Of a stretch of DNA of 55,924 nt, positions 24,499 to 32,766 are shown in pieces. This stretch comes from Oligoflexales bacterium (GTDB lineage Bacteria > Myxococcota_A > UBA9042 > DTJE01): NCBI GenBank assembly GCA_012840965.1, contig DUVQ01000158.1:1-55924 (forward strand). The letters run 5' to 3'. The notes beneath the pieces are model-generated. The model worked only from the letters and a program-made list of their open reading frames with translations, was not told where the DNA came from and searched no databases. Numbering within the stretch: the first letter of the stretch is position 1; each line of letters begins with the position of its first letter. The translations under genes were made by a program, and so were the position numbers.

Positions 24499-26253
24499 CT
24501 ATTTGCAGTAAAACTTCACGTCCGTCCGATGAGGTCCCCGACCGCTACCACCACCGGCTGCGAGAATGCCCTCACGGGTCATCGCAATGCCCGAGTCATG
24601 AGCAGTCCCAACCGTAGCTGGCAATGCCCCAATCTCCGTCACGGCGTACGTGGTTGGGTCCATCGTCCAAAGCTTTCCCTTGTAAAGAAGGTACAGAGGC
24701 CCATCGGGGAAGAACGCTGTCATGATGCTGGTCGCCGGTACAGGCAGATGACCTACGGTTGACCAGTACCCTAGGTTCGGATCAAAAACCTCAATGTAGT
24801 CGAATAACTTCTGGGAATCACCTATCCAGTTGTCACCCCCAATGGCGTAGATCTTGCCGTCGTAGACACCCACACCGAGCATGTACCGAGCTGCAGCCAG
24901 TTGTCCACCTAGGTTGACCCAAGATCCGCCAGGAGTCAACCTCTCCACAGAACTGAGGTACGTATTCCCAACACCGCACAATGCGTAGAACTTGCCGCCA
25001 AGTACTGCGCCCCCCAACCAAGAACGCAAAGTACGCAATGACGGGCCTCTGGACCAAGTGTCCGAAGATGGGTTGTACACCTGGACAACGTCACCGTTTT
25101 CACTGGAATTAACTTTCGGAACCCGTCCCCCAACCAAGTAAATAAGTCCACCTATCTCGCCGCAAGTGGACCCATAGGTAGCAGTCGGCATGGAAGCTAC
25201 GTAACTCCATGTACGAGTGCCAATGTCGAAGGCCTCAACCGAGTTGACAGGTGGCGGGAACTGGACTCCGTCTTGATGTGCACCACCAAACACGTAGACC
25301 TTGCCAGAGTAATGCACAGCGCAAGTGAAACCACGCGATAAATTCAAACTAGGCAGATCAATCCATGTGCCCACCTGCTCCGGATTGCACAAGTGCGGCA
25401 CGCAGTTACCAGCACCATCGCAACGATCATTGAGCGTCAAGGGGTTGCCGTCATCGCAGACGGTGAAAGCTGGAGCTAAACCCAGCAAAGTGCAGTTTCC
25501 ATAACCATCGCATTGATCAGTTATGCATGCTGATTCGGCATTACCACAGGGCCACGTGACAGGATGGTAAGCATCCTTTGGGCAGTCATTACTCGAACCA
25601 TCGCAGTATTCGGCTATGTCGCAGTCACCACTCGCAGCACGACACAACGCTGTCGACTTCAGGTCGGTTGGACACGAACCAGTCGCCCCATCACAGAATT
25701 CGGCAACATCACAGGGGCCAGCCGAGGGGCGGCAAAGGGTGCCGACTAACTGCAGACTCCACCCAGTTTTGTTCCGCTCTGAGTCGCAGACATAGCAGGA
25801 GAAGTCACTGGGGACGGATCCGTTCGCGACGCACGTTCCCTCAATCTCACAGAAGTCCTCGTCGCAGACACATTTCCCAGTTTCAGCCTCACAAACCCGA
25901 TGCTCGTCCATATCGCAGGTGTTCGGGTCACAAAGGTCTATAACGACGTCCTCGTACGCTTCTTCTACCCGGTCTGCCGTCATGTCCGCAGTCAAGTCTC
26001 TGCTCACGTCCGTCGTCAGGTCCCCAGTCGCATCCGCCAGTGTTTCCTGATTCGAAGTGTCCAAAGGATTCGCGTCAGGACTCAAGTCAGAGTTTTCTAG
26101 ATCCTGGGACGAAGCAGTCTCCAGCCCTATGTCTGAGGGCAGCAACGGATTAGAACTACCACCCCCACACGCCATACACACCATTGCTAGAAGACTTGTG
26201 CCAAACCCAATACCCTTGCGCAGCTGCAAACACTGAAAGCCATGCATAATCAC
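24499..26253 (-). CDS. Kelch-repeat lipoprotein with disintegrin-like Cys-rich region
   Basis: 584 residues. GTG 26253 is chosen because AGGAGG lies 6 bases upstream; ATG 26247 is the alternative. The lipobox is C-M-A-C followed by G-G-G-S-S, then ~85 Asp/Ser/Thr-rich residues. Next is a Cys-rich stretch (about residues 100-290) with C-D-V-A-E-F-C-D-G-A-T-G-S-C and C-D-I-A-E-Y-C-D-G-S-S-N-D-C, resembling disintegrin-domain sequence of ADAM proteins. The C-terminal half is a Kelch propeller with about five blades (V-Y-V-F-G-G, I-Y-L-V-G-G, I-Y-A-I-G-G and others followed by a Trp-S/T pair). It is likely surface-exposed and adhesive; function unknown. It is divergent from the giant MopE-type lipoprotein gene. 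Confidence 0.85.
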   Translation of the reverse strand: MIMHGFQCLQLRKGIGFGTSLLAMVCMACGGGSSNPLLPSDIGLETASSQDLENSDLSPDANPLDTSNQETLADATGDLTTDVSRDLTADMTADRVEEAYEDVVIDLCDPNTCDMDEHRVCEAETGKCVCDEDFCEIEGTCVANGSVPSDFSCYVCDSERNKTGWSLQLVGTLCRPSAGPCDVAEFCDGATGSCPTDLKSTALCRAASGDCDIAEYCDGSSNDCPKDAYHPVTWPCGNAESACITDQCDGYGNCTLLGLAPAFTVCDDGNPLTLNDRCDGAGNCVPHLCNPEQVGTWIDLPSLNLSRGFTCAVHYSGKVYVFGGAHQDGVQFPPPVNSVEAFDIGTRTWSYVASMPTATYGSTCGEIGGLIYLVGGRVPKVNSSENGDVVQVYNPSSDTWSRGPSLRTLRSWLGGAVLGGKFYALCGVGNTYLSSVERLTPGGSWVNLGGQLAAARYMLGVGVYDGKIYAIGGDNWIGDSQKLFDYIEVFDPNLGYWSTVGHLPVPATSIMTAFFPDGPLYLLYKGKLWTMDPTTYAVTEIGALPATVGTAHDSGIAMTREGILAAGGGSGRGPHRTDVKFYCK

Positions 26254-26434
26254 GGGCTTCCTCCTCAAAGACTACCGCATTACCCATCCCTATAGCCCCA
26301 GCCATGATGCTTGTCAAGGCAAGAAACCCCACAATCCCATCAGAGATTAGATAGTGATCATTACCAGCCAAAGGCCCTTGCTCTTTTCTAAAACGAGGCG
26401 CAGAATTGGTTGTACCGCTCACTGGGGGGATTTT

Positions 26435-29400
26435 ATGAGGCTCCGTGCTTTGGTGTTAGTTCCATTTATCACCGTATTCCTTGCATTTGGATGTGGGGGA
26501 GGTGGGGGATCCAGTTTTCTGGATAGTTTAGAACTAGACTCGAAGGAGTCCAGTGATCCCATGACTGGCGATAAGCTGGAAGACGGTACTTCCAGCGATT
26601 CCAAAGATACTGCGCAGGACCGCATTGAGTCTGACGATGCTCCCACGATTGAGGATGATGGCGCTGAGCCTTCAGAGTGTGAGGAGGATGAGGACTGTGA
26701 TGGGGAACCGAAGCAGTGTCACGAGTTCAAATGCGAGGATCACAAGTGCAAAGAAGTTCCGCTTGAAGACAATTCACCGTGCTCTGATGAAAATCTATGC
26801 ACCGAAAATGACACATGTCAAAAAGGTGAGTGCGTAAGCGGACCTTCTAGGAACTGCAACGATAATAACCCTTGCACTGAAGATAGCTGCGATCCTGTAG
26901 CTAGCTGTGTCAACACTCCAATAACCAGTGATGAAACACTCACCTGCGGCTTGGGCGAGTGTTACAGGGAGGTCCCGAAATGTACCAATGGAGTACTAAA
27001 CGTGTGTGTTCCAGGTGAGCTGAGTGAAGAAGTCTGCGACGGTAAAGACAACGATTGCGACGGCTTTACAGATGAGGATCTGTCGCGGGCATGCACTGTC
27101 ACTAACGACTTCGGTACGTGCAGCGGTACCGAGACCTGCAACGCGGGCAACTGGGTGGGGTGCACAGCAAACATGCCAGGCGTGGAGATCTGCAACAACA
27201 TCGATGATGACTGCGATGGCTTGACCGACGAGGAACTGTCGCAACCATGTACAATCACGAATGAATTCGGTAGCTGCACCGGCACCGAGACCTGCATCGA
27301 GGGTAACTGGATGGGATGCACAGCAAAAACCCCAGCCGAAGAGATCTGTAACAACATTGACGACAACTGCGACGGCCTTATAGACGAGGAACTGTCGCAA
27401 CCATGTGCAATCACGAATGAATTCGGCACCTGTACCGGCACCGAAAGCTGCATCGCTGGTAACTGGGTTGGATGTACCGCAAACACGCCAGCCGCCGAGA
27501 TATGCAACGACATTGACGACAACTGCGACGGCTTAACCGATGAGGGCTTTGACCTGTCCTCAGACCCGAACAACTGTGGACAATGCGGTAACGTCTGTGT
27601 GCTAACCAACCAAGCTACAGGCATAGCGTGCGTTGACCATGCTTGCACGGTCACAGCGTGCGAACCAGGGTGGTTCGACCTAGATCAGATTCCCACTAAC
27701 GGCTGTGAACACTTCCCTGGCGAGTTATGGGTTGACTGGCTTAACCTTGCCGACCCAGACCAGGATGGTTCCATTGCCCACCCATTTGACACCATCCAGA
27801 AGGCCCTTGAGGTTGCGAAGAATGGGACCATGGTTCATGTGCTGGAGGGGATGTATAGTGGTCCTATCGCTATCTCGCAGCCTAACTTGGTCCTGTCAGG
27901 CGCCGGACAAGACTTAGTACAGATCGCATCTGCCAACGGCGCCACAGGAATCACCATTAGCGCAGACAATGTGACGATTCGTGATTTATCCATCGGGGGT
28001 GGACGCCATGGGCTCATTGTACATGATGTGGCCGGCGGTCGGATTCAGAGTGTGCGCTTAAACAACATCGGTGGTAGCAACGACCAAGACTCCAAGGGAA
28101 TCACCATCGTTGGTTCGAGTGCATTCGTCATTGAGGATGTGGAAATCAATGGTGTGCTTGGGGGCGATTCTACGACTGAGAGTTCAAAAGCAGGCAAGGA
28201 GGCCGTCGGCATCTTCGCCAGTAACTGTCAGAACCTCGTGATTTCCTCAGCCAGAATCCACGGGCTCCTCGCCGGACATGGATGGGACAGCACTGGCAGC
28301 AGTACCGGGGGCATTGGCGGATGGGCTTCAGGCATCCGAATGGTTTCATGCACAAACTGTCGCGTAACCGAATCAGTTGTTAATGATATTCGAGCTGGTC
28401 GCGGTGGGAGCGCTCCGAATTCATCAGACGGCTCCGGTGGCTCGGCCTGGGGAATTGAGTGGAACGCTTCATCTGGAACCAAGGTAGACACCGTCCTGGT
28501 TTACGATATCGTTGGAGGAACCAGCTACGGTGCTCCTGATGGATACTCGGGATGTTTCGGGGTGCAAGGAGGGTCTGCATCCCTCCTGGATAGGTTTACC
28601 TGTATTGGGTCTGGATATGGTAGGCAGCGTGGATTCTGGCTGGGATCTGGAGCTACCGCCCCAGCAGCGCTGGTTAACGGCATTTTCGCTCATCTGACAA
28701 GTGAGTGCCTTTATAGTGCCGCTGGGAACAGTCCAACGTTCCTGACGGCGACGTATTCGAATCTTTTCGACTGTCAAGGTGGCCAGGCTGCAAATGCAAC
28801 GGTATCGACTGGCTGCATTTCATCGGATCCGATGTTCGTCGATGAAGCCAATGCCGACTATCATCTTCACCCCACTTCCCCTTGCATCAACGTGGGCAAC
28901 CCCTCCTCAACTTACTGTGATGAACCCCCACCGAATGGTTGTCGTGTTGACATGGGTTCCCATGGAAACACGTTTGAAGCGACAAGTGCACCAAATACGG
29001 GAAACTGTGCCTGTTCGAAGCTCCCCGTACTAAATAGCGCCACGATTGTCCTACCAGATTCAGTCGCGGCCTTGGTTGACAACCCCTATTGCGGCACTCA
29101 GACGTTCCCTCTTGTGAATGGCATGCCACCCTTCGATGCAGAGATCGGAAGTATCATCGTAAGTGGTTTCGATGGCGGATTCCTGTGTCGAATCGTCGAG
29201 GCCGAACTGGGCTTAGGTGGTCTGGTTTTGACTACCGTACCAGCGAGTCTTAACGAGGCAATTGACGAAGGGGCGATTGAATTCACGGTTCCTCTGCAAA
29301 TCGGAGATGATGCCCCTCCTACACCGCTACGCGGGCCGGTGACCCCACAGAGCAGTATCTCTACGTCGGTGACGCTTAGGCCAACTAGGCTCCTTGATGT

Positions 29401-31345
29401 GGGAGGAGCAACAGTGACTCTGAGGGCGGGGCACGTGGCTTTCGAGCCAGACCTCTTCGTTAAAGGCTGGTACACCCTGGGGGAGGGGGTGTACTTCAGA
29501 GCAGTGGCTAGCGGGGATATCGATGTCGATGTCGGTGTTGATGTCGCCTTCAATGGCGGAATGACTATCGCTCCCCAACCAGTCACTGTCCTAACCAAGA
29601 ACATTCCATTCTTATTCTCGATTGGGCCAATTCCGATTCCTGGGCACGTGGAGGTCAAGATTAAAGCTGGGATCAAGGGCAGCATATCCGGTGGATTCAA
29701 CTCATCGTATGGAATCCGTACCCACCGGACAATGATGGCTGGAGTCGAGCACAGGAATGATGTTTGGAGAAAGATTCAATTCCAGGAACAGAAGAGCTCT
29801 CAGAGGTACGGACCTACCCTGGACGCATCGGTTACGGCGGGACTCGAAGTCTACGTAGATGTCGATTTAAAGCTGATCTTCTACAAAGCCTTAGGACCGA
29901 CTCTCACTGTTACCCCAAGTGCTAAGGCCGGAATCGCAGCACAGATGAACGGAGGGTACGAATGGGACCTCAGCGCATGCCTGTCAGCCGACTTTGGGGG
30001 TGAAGTTTGGATCCTTCACTGGTTGCTCGCGAAATACGAGACCAACTTGTTTAAACGTTGTTGGAACCTGTGGAGCGGCTCGGGCTGTGTTCTTGGGGGC
30101 ACGTGCTGCAGCGCTTCAGGAACCTGGGTCGACAGCGGTCAGAATGGGCCGGGCTGTACGGGGGAATGCAAGCAATGCAATGGTGCTGGTGGCTGTGTGA
30201 ATAAGACAAACGGCACCAGTTGTTCCACCGGTAGTTGCCAAAACGGTACGTGTATTGCCTGTAGCAGCAACTTCTGTCAGACAAACGGCTACTCCTCGGG
30301 GACTTACTGCGATGGCCAGTCAAAGGTGACGTGTGGAACGCAGGGAGCATGCAAGATCGAAACGGCACGTGTGGCGTGCGGAAGTGGGACCGTTTGCCAA
30401 AGCGGAAGCTGCGTCTCTTGCGGAGGAAGTGGGCAACCATGCTGCTCCGGAAACACTTGCAACAGTGGTTACTCGTGCTCCGCTGGGACTTGCCAGAGCT
30501 GCCCTTCCAACTTCTGCCAAAACAACGGCTACTCCTCGGGGACTTATTGCGATGGCCAGTCAAAGGTGACGTGTGGAACGCAGGGAGCATGCAAGGTCGA
30601 GACTGCTCGTGTGGCGTGCGGAAGTGGAACTGTTTGTCAAAACGGGTCGTGCTGCGAGCCCAACAGTTACAAGATGTGTTCAAGCGGTGACATCTACTGG
30701 TACGACTCGTGTGGTAACAGAGGCAGCGTTGCAGAAAGTTGTTCATGTGGGTGTTCGGGGTCCAGTTGTACGTCGCCATGTTGTACTACCGAGGTTCTTG
30801 ACTACGAAGATAACGACTGTGATGACGTCATCGACGATGGATTCAGGGTGACGCTTTACCGACGAATGGGGAGCAACGGGGCCGGCTACACCAATCCTAA
30901 TATCAACGCTGACCACTGTTTTTCATACAGCGAGACGGGGCAGAACTGTGTTGGTTCGTCAAACACTTCGTGGCCTACATATCTGCATGACGGGGTCAAA
31001 ATCCAGGTCTACAAGTTGAGCATCGGCAGTGGAGACACTGTTTGGGTTGGGTCAGTTTTACTTGCCCGATTAGCAGAGTGCTACAACGCGTCGAGATCAG
31101 AACACGAGTACTGGACCACAGACTCTGCTCAGTACAGAAACCTGAAGTCTGCTGGCTGGTCTTGCGTGAACGTTGGATATGTGAAAACCGGAGCTCCTGC
31201 CGGTCGCGACCCACTGGAGATAAGCGTGAGGCGTCATAACCACGCCGTGGCAACGGATACCATGTACTCGACCGTTGTCAATGAGGGCTCAGACGTTGGG
31301 TTCGTGGACCGAGGGGTTGCTTGGTTCGCTTGGGCCCTTCCCTAG
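26435..31345 (+). CDS. Giant MopE/beta-helix lipoprotein with DUF5648-like C-terminus
   Basis: 1636 residues from ATG 26435, with GGGGGGA 4 bases upstream. The lipobox is A-F-G-C followed by a Gly run. In order: an acidic Cys-rich part; four MopE-type repeats (C-D-G-x-D-N-D-C-D-G and C-N-N-I-D-D-D-C-D-G variants, from residue ~199) spaced exactly 52 residues; a right-handed beta-helix region (~430-850) starting P-D-Q-D-G-S-I-A-H-P-F-D-T-I-Q-K-A-L; a long beta-rich middle; two near-identical Cys-rich repeats (30267-30658); one more MopE-like motif (Y-E-D-N-D-C-D-D-V); and a C-terminal ~165 residues like DUF5648 (L-Y-R-R, H-E-Y-W-T-T-D, L-K-S-A-G-W). MopE of methanotrophs binds copper through a related calcium/metal site; here a surface or adhesion role is inferred only. 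Confidence 0.87.
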   Translation: MRLRALVLVPFITVFLAFGCGGGGGSSFLDSLELDSKESSDPMTGDKLEDGTSSDSKDTAQDRIESDDAPTIEDDGAEPSECEEDEDCDGEPKQCHEFKCEDHKCKEVPLEDNSPCSDENLCTENDTCQKGECVSGPSRNCNDNNPCTEDSCDPVASCVNTPITSDETLTCGLGECYREVPKCTNGVLNVCVPGELSEEVCDGKDNDCDGFTDEDLSRACTVTNDFGTCSGTETCNAGNWVGCTANMPGVEICNNIDDDCDGLTDEELSQPCTITNEFGSCTGTETCIEGNWMGCTAKTPAEEICNNIDDNCDGLIDEELSQPCAITNEFGTCTGTESCIAGNWVGCTANTPAAEICNDIDDNCDGLTDEGFDLSSDPNNCGQCGNVCVLTNQATGIACVDHACTVTACEPGWFDLDQIPTNGCEHFPGELWVDWLNLADPDQDGSIAHPFDTIQKALEVAKNGTMVHVLEGMYSGPIAISQPNLVLSGAGQDLVQIASANGATGITISADNVTIRDLSIGGGRHGLIVHDVAGGRIQSVRLNNIGGSNDQDSKGITIVGSSAFVIEDVEINGVLGGDSTTESSKAGKEAVGIFASNCQNLVISSARIHGLLAGHGWDSTGSSTGGIGGWASGIRMVSCTNCRVTESVVNDIRAGRGGSAPNSSDGSGGSAWGIEWNASSGTKVDTVLVYDIVGGTSYGAPDGYSGCFGVQGGSASLLDRFTCIGSGYGRQRGFWLGSGATAPAALVNGIFAHLTSECLYSAAGNSPTFLTATYSNLFDCQGGQAANATVSTGCISSDPMFVDEANADYHLHPTSPCINVGNPSSTYCDEPPPNGCRVDMGSHGNTFEATSAPNTGNCACSKLPVLNSATIVLPDSVAALVDNPYCGTQTFPLVNGMPPFDAEIGSIIVSGFDGGFLCRIVEAELGLGGLVLTTVPASLNEAIDEGAIEFTVPLQIGDDAPPTPLRGPVTPQSSISTSVTLRPTRLLDVGGATVTLRAGHVAFEPDLFVKGWYTLGEGVYFRAVASGDIDVDVGVDVAFNGGMTIAPQPVTVLTKNIPFLFSIGPIPIPGHVEVKIKAGIKGSISGGFNSSYGIRTHRTMMAGVEHRNDVWRKIQFQEQKSSQRYGPTLDASVTAGLEVYVDVDLKLIFYKALGPTLTVTPSAKAGIAAQMNGGYEWDLSACLSADFGGEVWILHWLLAKYETNLFKRCWNLWSGSGCVLGGTCCSASGTWVDSGQNGPGCTGECKQCNGAGGCVNKTNGTSCSTGSCQNGTCIACSSNFCQTNGYSSGTYCDGQSKVTCGTQGACKIETARVACGSGTVCQSGSCVSCGGSGQPCCSGNTCNSGYSCSAGTCQSCPSNFCQNNGYSSGTYCDGQSKVTCGTQGACKVETARVACGSGTVCQNGSCCEPNSYKMCSSGDIYWYDSCGNRGSVAESCSCGCSGSSCTSPCCTTEVLDYEDNDCDDVIDDGFRVTLYRRMGSNGAGYTNPNINADHCFSYSETGQNCVGSSNTSWPTYLHDGVKIQVYKLSIGSGDTVWVGSVLLARLAECYNASRSEHEYWTTDSAQYRNLKSAGWSCVNVGYVKTGAPAGRDPLEISVRRHNHAVATDTMYSTVVNEGSDVGFVDRGVAWFAWALP
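27029..27652 (+). repeat. MopE-motif tandem repeat, 156-bp period
   Basis: The motif starts recur at 27029, 27185, 27341 and 27497, an exact 156-bp (52-residue) spacing. Between motifs the sequence L-S-Q-P-C-x-I-T-N-E-F-G is kept in three units. The exact period suggests unequal recombination or recent duplication within the gene. Confidence 0.85.
30267..30658 (+). repeat. Duplicated Cys-rich segment, 240-bp offset
   Basis: 30267-30418 and 30507-30658 are nearly identical (N-F-C-Q-x-N-G-Y-S-S-G-T-Y-C-D-G with following V-T-C-G-T-Q-G-A-C). The long stretches of identity at DNA level point to recent duplication or gene conversion. Confidence 0.88.
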
Positions 31346-31453
31346 CAACGTGGTCCCAGCGCCGTGGTGACTCCTGACCTGCTGATCATTTTCTAATAGC
31401 CTTTATTTTTCGCACGATAGTCTAACTGTCTAGCGATGTGGAGATCTATGAAT

Positions 31454-31503
31454 GGGCAGGGGCAGGAACGGGGACAGGGGCAGGGGCAGGGGCGGGGCAG
31501 AGG
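31454..31503 (+). repeat. G-rich hexamer array 3
   Basis: About eight units of GGGGCA, GGAACG and GGGACA type on the + strand in the 159-base gap between the convergent giant lipoprotein and metK genes. It reaches the last bases before the metK stop. There is no copy of the structured element beside it. Confidence 0.88.
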
Positions 31504-31504
31504 A

Positions 31505-32662
31505 CTAAGCGTCGGCCTTGAGGGCTGCTGCGCGGTCGGTTCTTTCCCAGGTGAAGGTTTCTTCGTTGCGTCCGAAGTGGCCGTAGGCTGCTGTGGCTAG
31601 GTAGATGGGTCTTAGGAGGTCTAGTTGACCTACTATCATGCCGGGTCTGAAGTCGAAGTGCTTCATGACTAGTTCACGGATGCGCTCGACTGAGATCTTT
31701 TCAGTGCCTTTGGTGTCGATGAAGACGCTTACTGGCTGGGCTACTCCGATTGCGTAGGCGGTCTGGACTTCGCAGCGATCAGCTAGACCTGCCGCTACGA
31801 TGTTCTTGGCCACGTAACGCCCGTAATATGCGCCAGAGCGGTCAACCTTGCTTGGGTCCTTGCCGGAAAAACAGCCGCCGCCATGACGACCTACTCCGCC
31901 GTAGGAGTCGACGATGATCTTGCGACCGGTCAAACCGCAGTCTCCCATGGGGCCGCCGATTACAAATCGACCGGTGGGGTTTACAAAGATCTTGGCTTCA
32001 GGAAGCAGCAAACCTTCTGGAATCACAGGCTTGACTACTTCCTCGATCAGAGCCTCGCGAATCGTTTTCAGGGTCACATCATCGGAGTGTTGAGTCGACA
32101 AGACAACCGCGTTGATTCCAATGGCCTTGCCGTCTTCATAGACTACCGACACTTGAGACTTACCATCAGGGCGAACAAAAGGCAGCAGGCCGGTTTTTCG
32201 CACTTCAGCAAGCCGCTTGGTCAGCTGCTGCGCAACAGTAATCGACATGGGCATCAGTTCTGGGGTCTCGTTGGTCGCATAACCAAACATCATGCCCTGA
32301 TCGCCGGCGCCTTGCTCCTCGGGTGAGCCACGATTTACCCCCATGGCAATATCGCCAGACTGCTTGTCAATCGAGGTGATGACTGCACAGGTGGCGCTAT
32401 CAAAGCCCATGGCTGGATCGTTGTAACCAATCTGCTCGATGGTCTTGCGCACAACAGCCGGAATGTCAACCCAACAATTGGTGCTGATTTCACCGGCTAC
32501 AATCGCCATGCCGGTAGTTACCATGGTTTCGCAGGCCACGTGAGCGTCTTTATCTTGTTCAAGTATTGCATCAAGAATGGCGTCGGATATCTGGTCTGCC
32601 ACCTTGTCTGGGTGTCCTTCTGTCACGGATTCAGAAGAAAAAACGTGTCGTTCAATTGCCAT
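31505..32662 (-). CDS. metK: S-adenosylmethionine synthetase
   Basis: MetK makes S-adenosylmethionine from methionine and ATP. The 385-residue protein has full family length: [13 protein letters not shown] near the N-terminus (catalytic His), the [16 protein letters not shown] loop, the phosphate-binding [20 protein letters not shown], and a C-terminal [14 protein letters not shown]. It is transcribed in the same direction as mfd, 104 bases downstream of its end. I see no SAM riboswitch in that short leader. Hexamer array 3 sits at its 3' end. Confidence 0.98.
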   Translation of the reverse strand: MAIERHVFSSESVTEGHPDKVADQISDAILDAILEQDKDAHVACETMVTTGMAIVAGEISTNCWVDIPAVVRKTIEQIGYNDPAMGFDSATCAVITSIDKQSGDIAMGVNRGSPEEQGAGDQGMMFGYATNETPELMPMSITVAQQLTKRLAEVRKTGLLPFVRPDGKSQVSVVYEDGKAIGINAVVLSTQHSDDVTLKTIREALIEEVVKPVIPEGLLLPEAKIFVNPTGRFVIGGPMGDCGLTGRKIIVDSYGGVGRHGGGCFSGKDPSKVDRSGAYYGRYVAKNIVAAGLADRCEVQTAYAIGVAQPVSVFIDTKGTEKISVERIRELVMKHFDFRPGMIVGQLDLLRPIYLATAAYGHFGRNEETFTWERTDRAAALKADA

Positions 32663-32766
32663 ATCAAGTCCCCCTGGAAAAAGGCTGAAGCATTTTAGCT
32701 TTCAGTACTTGTATGTCAATTGCAAAGACCCAAAACCAGCGTGTTAATAAGAAACTCGCCACCAAA

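Noticed and set aside
27029-27652. CRISPR-like regular repeats
   Set aside because: The 156-bp spacing is in frame and encodes MopE motifs; spacers are similar to each other, so this is a protein repeat.
32663-32766. SAM-type riboswitch upstream of metK
   Set aside because: The leader is ~100 bases and has only a short bulged hairpin (CTGAAGC/GCTTTCAG); no SAM-binding core was recognised.
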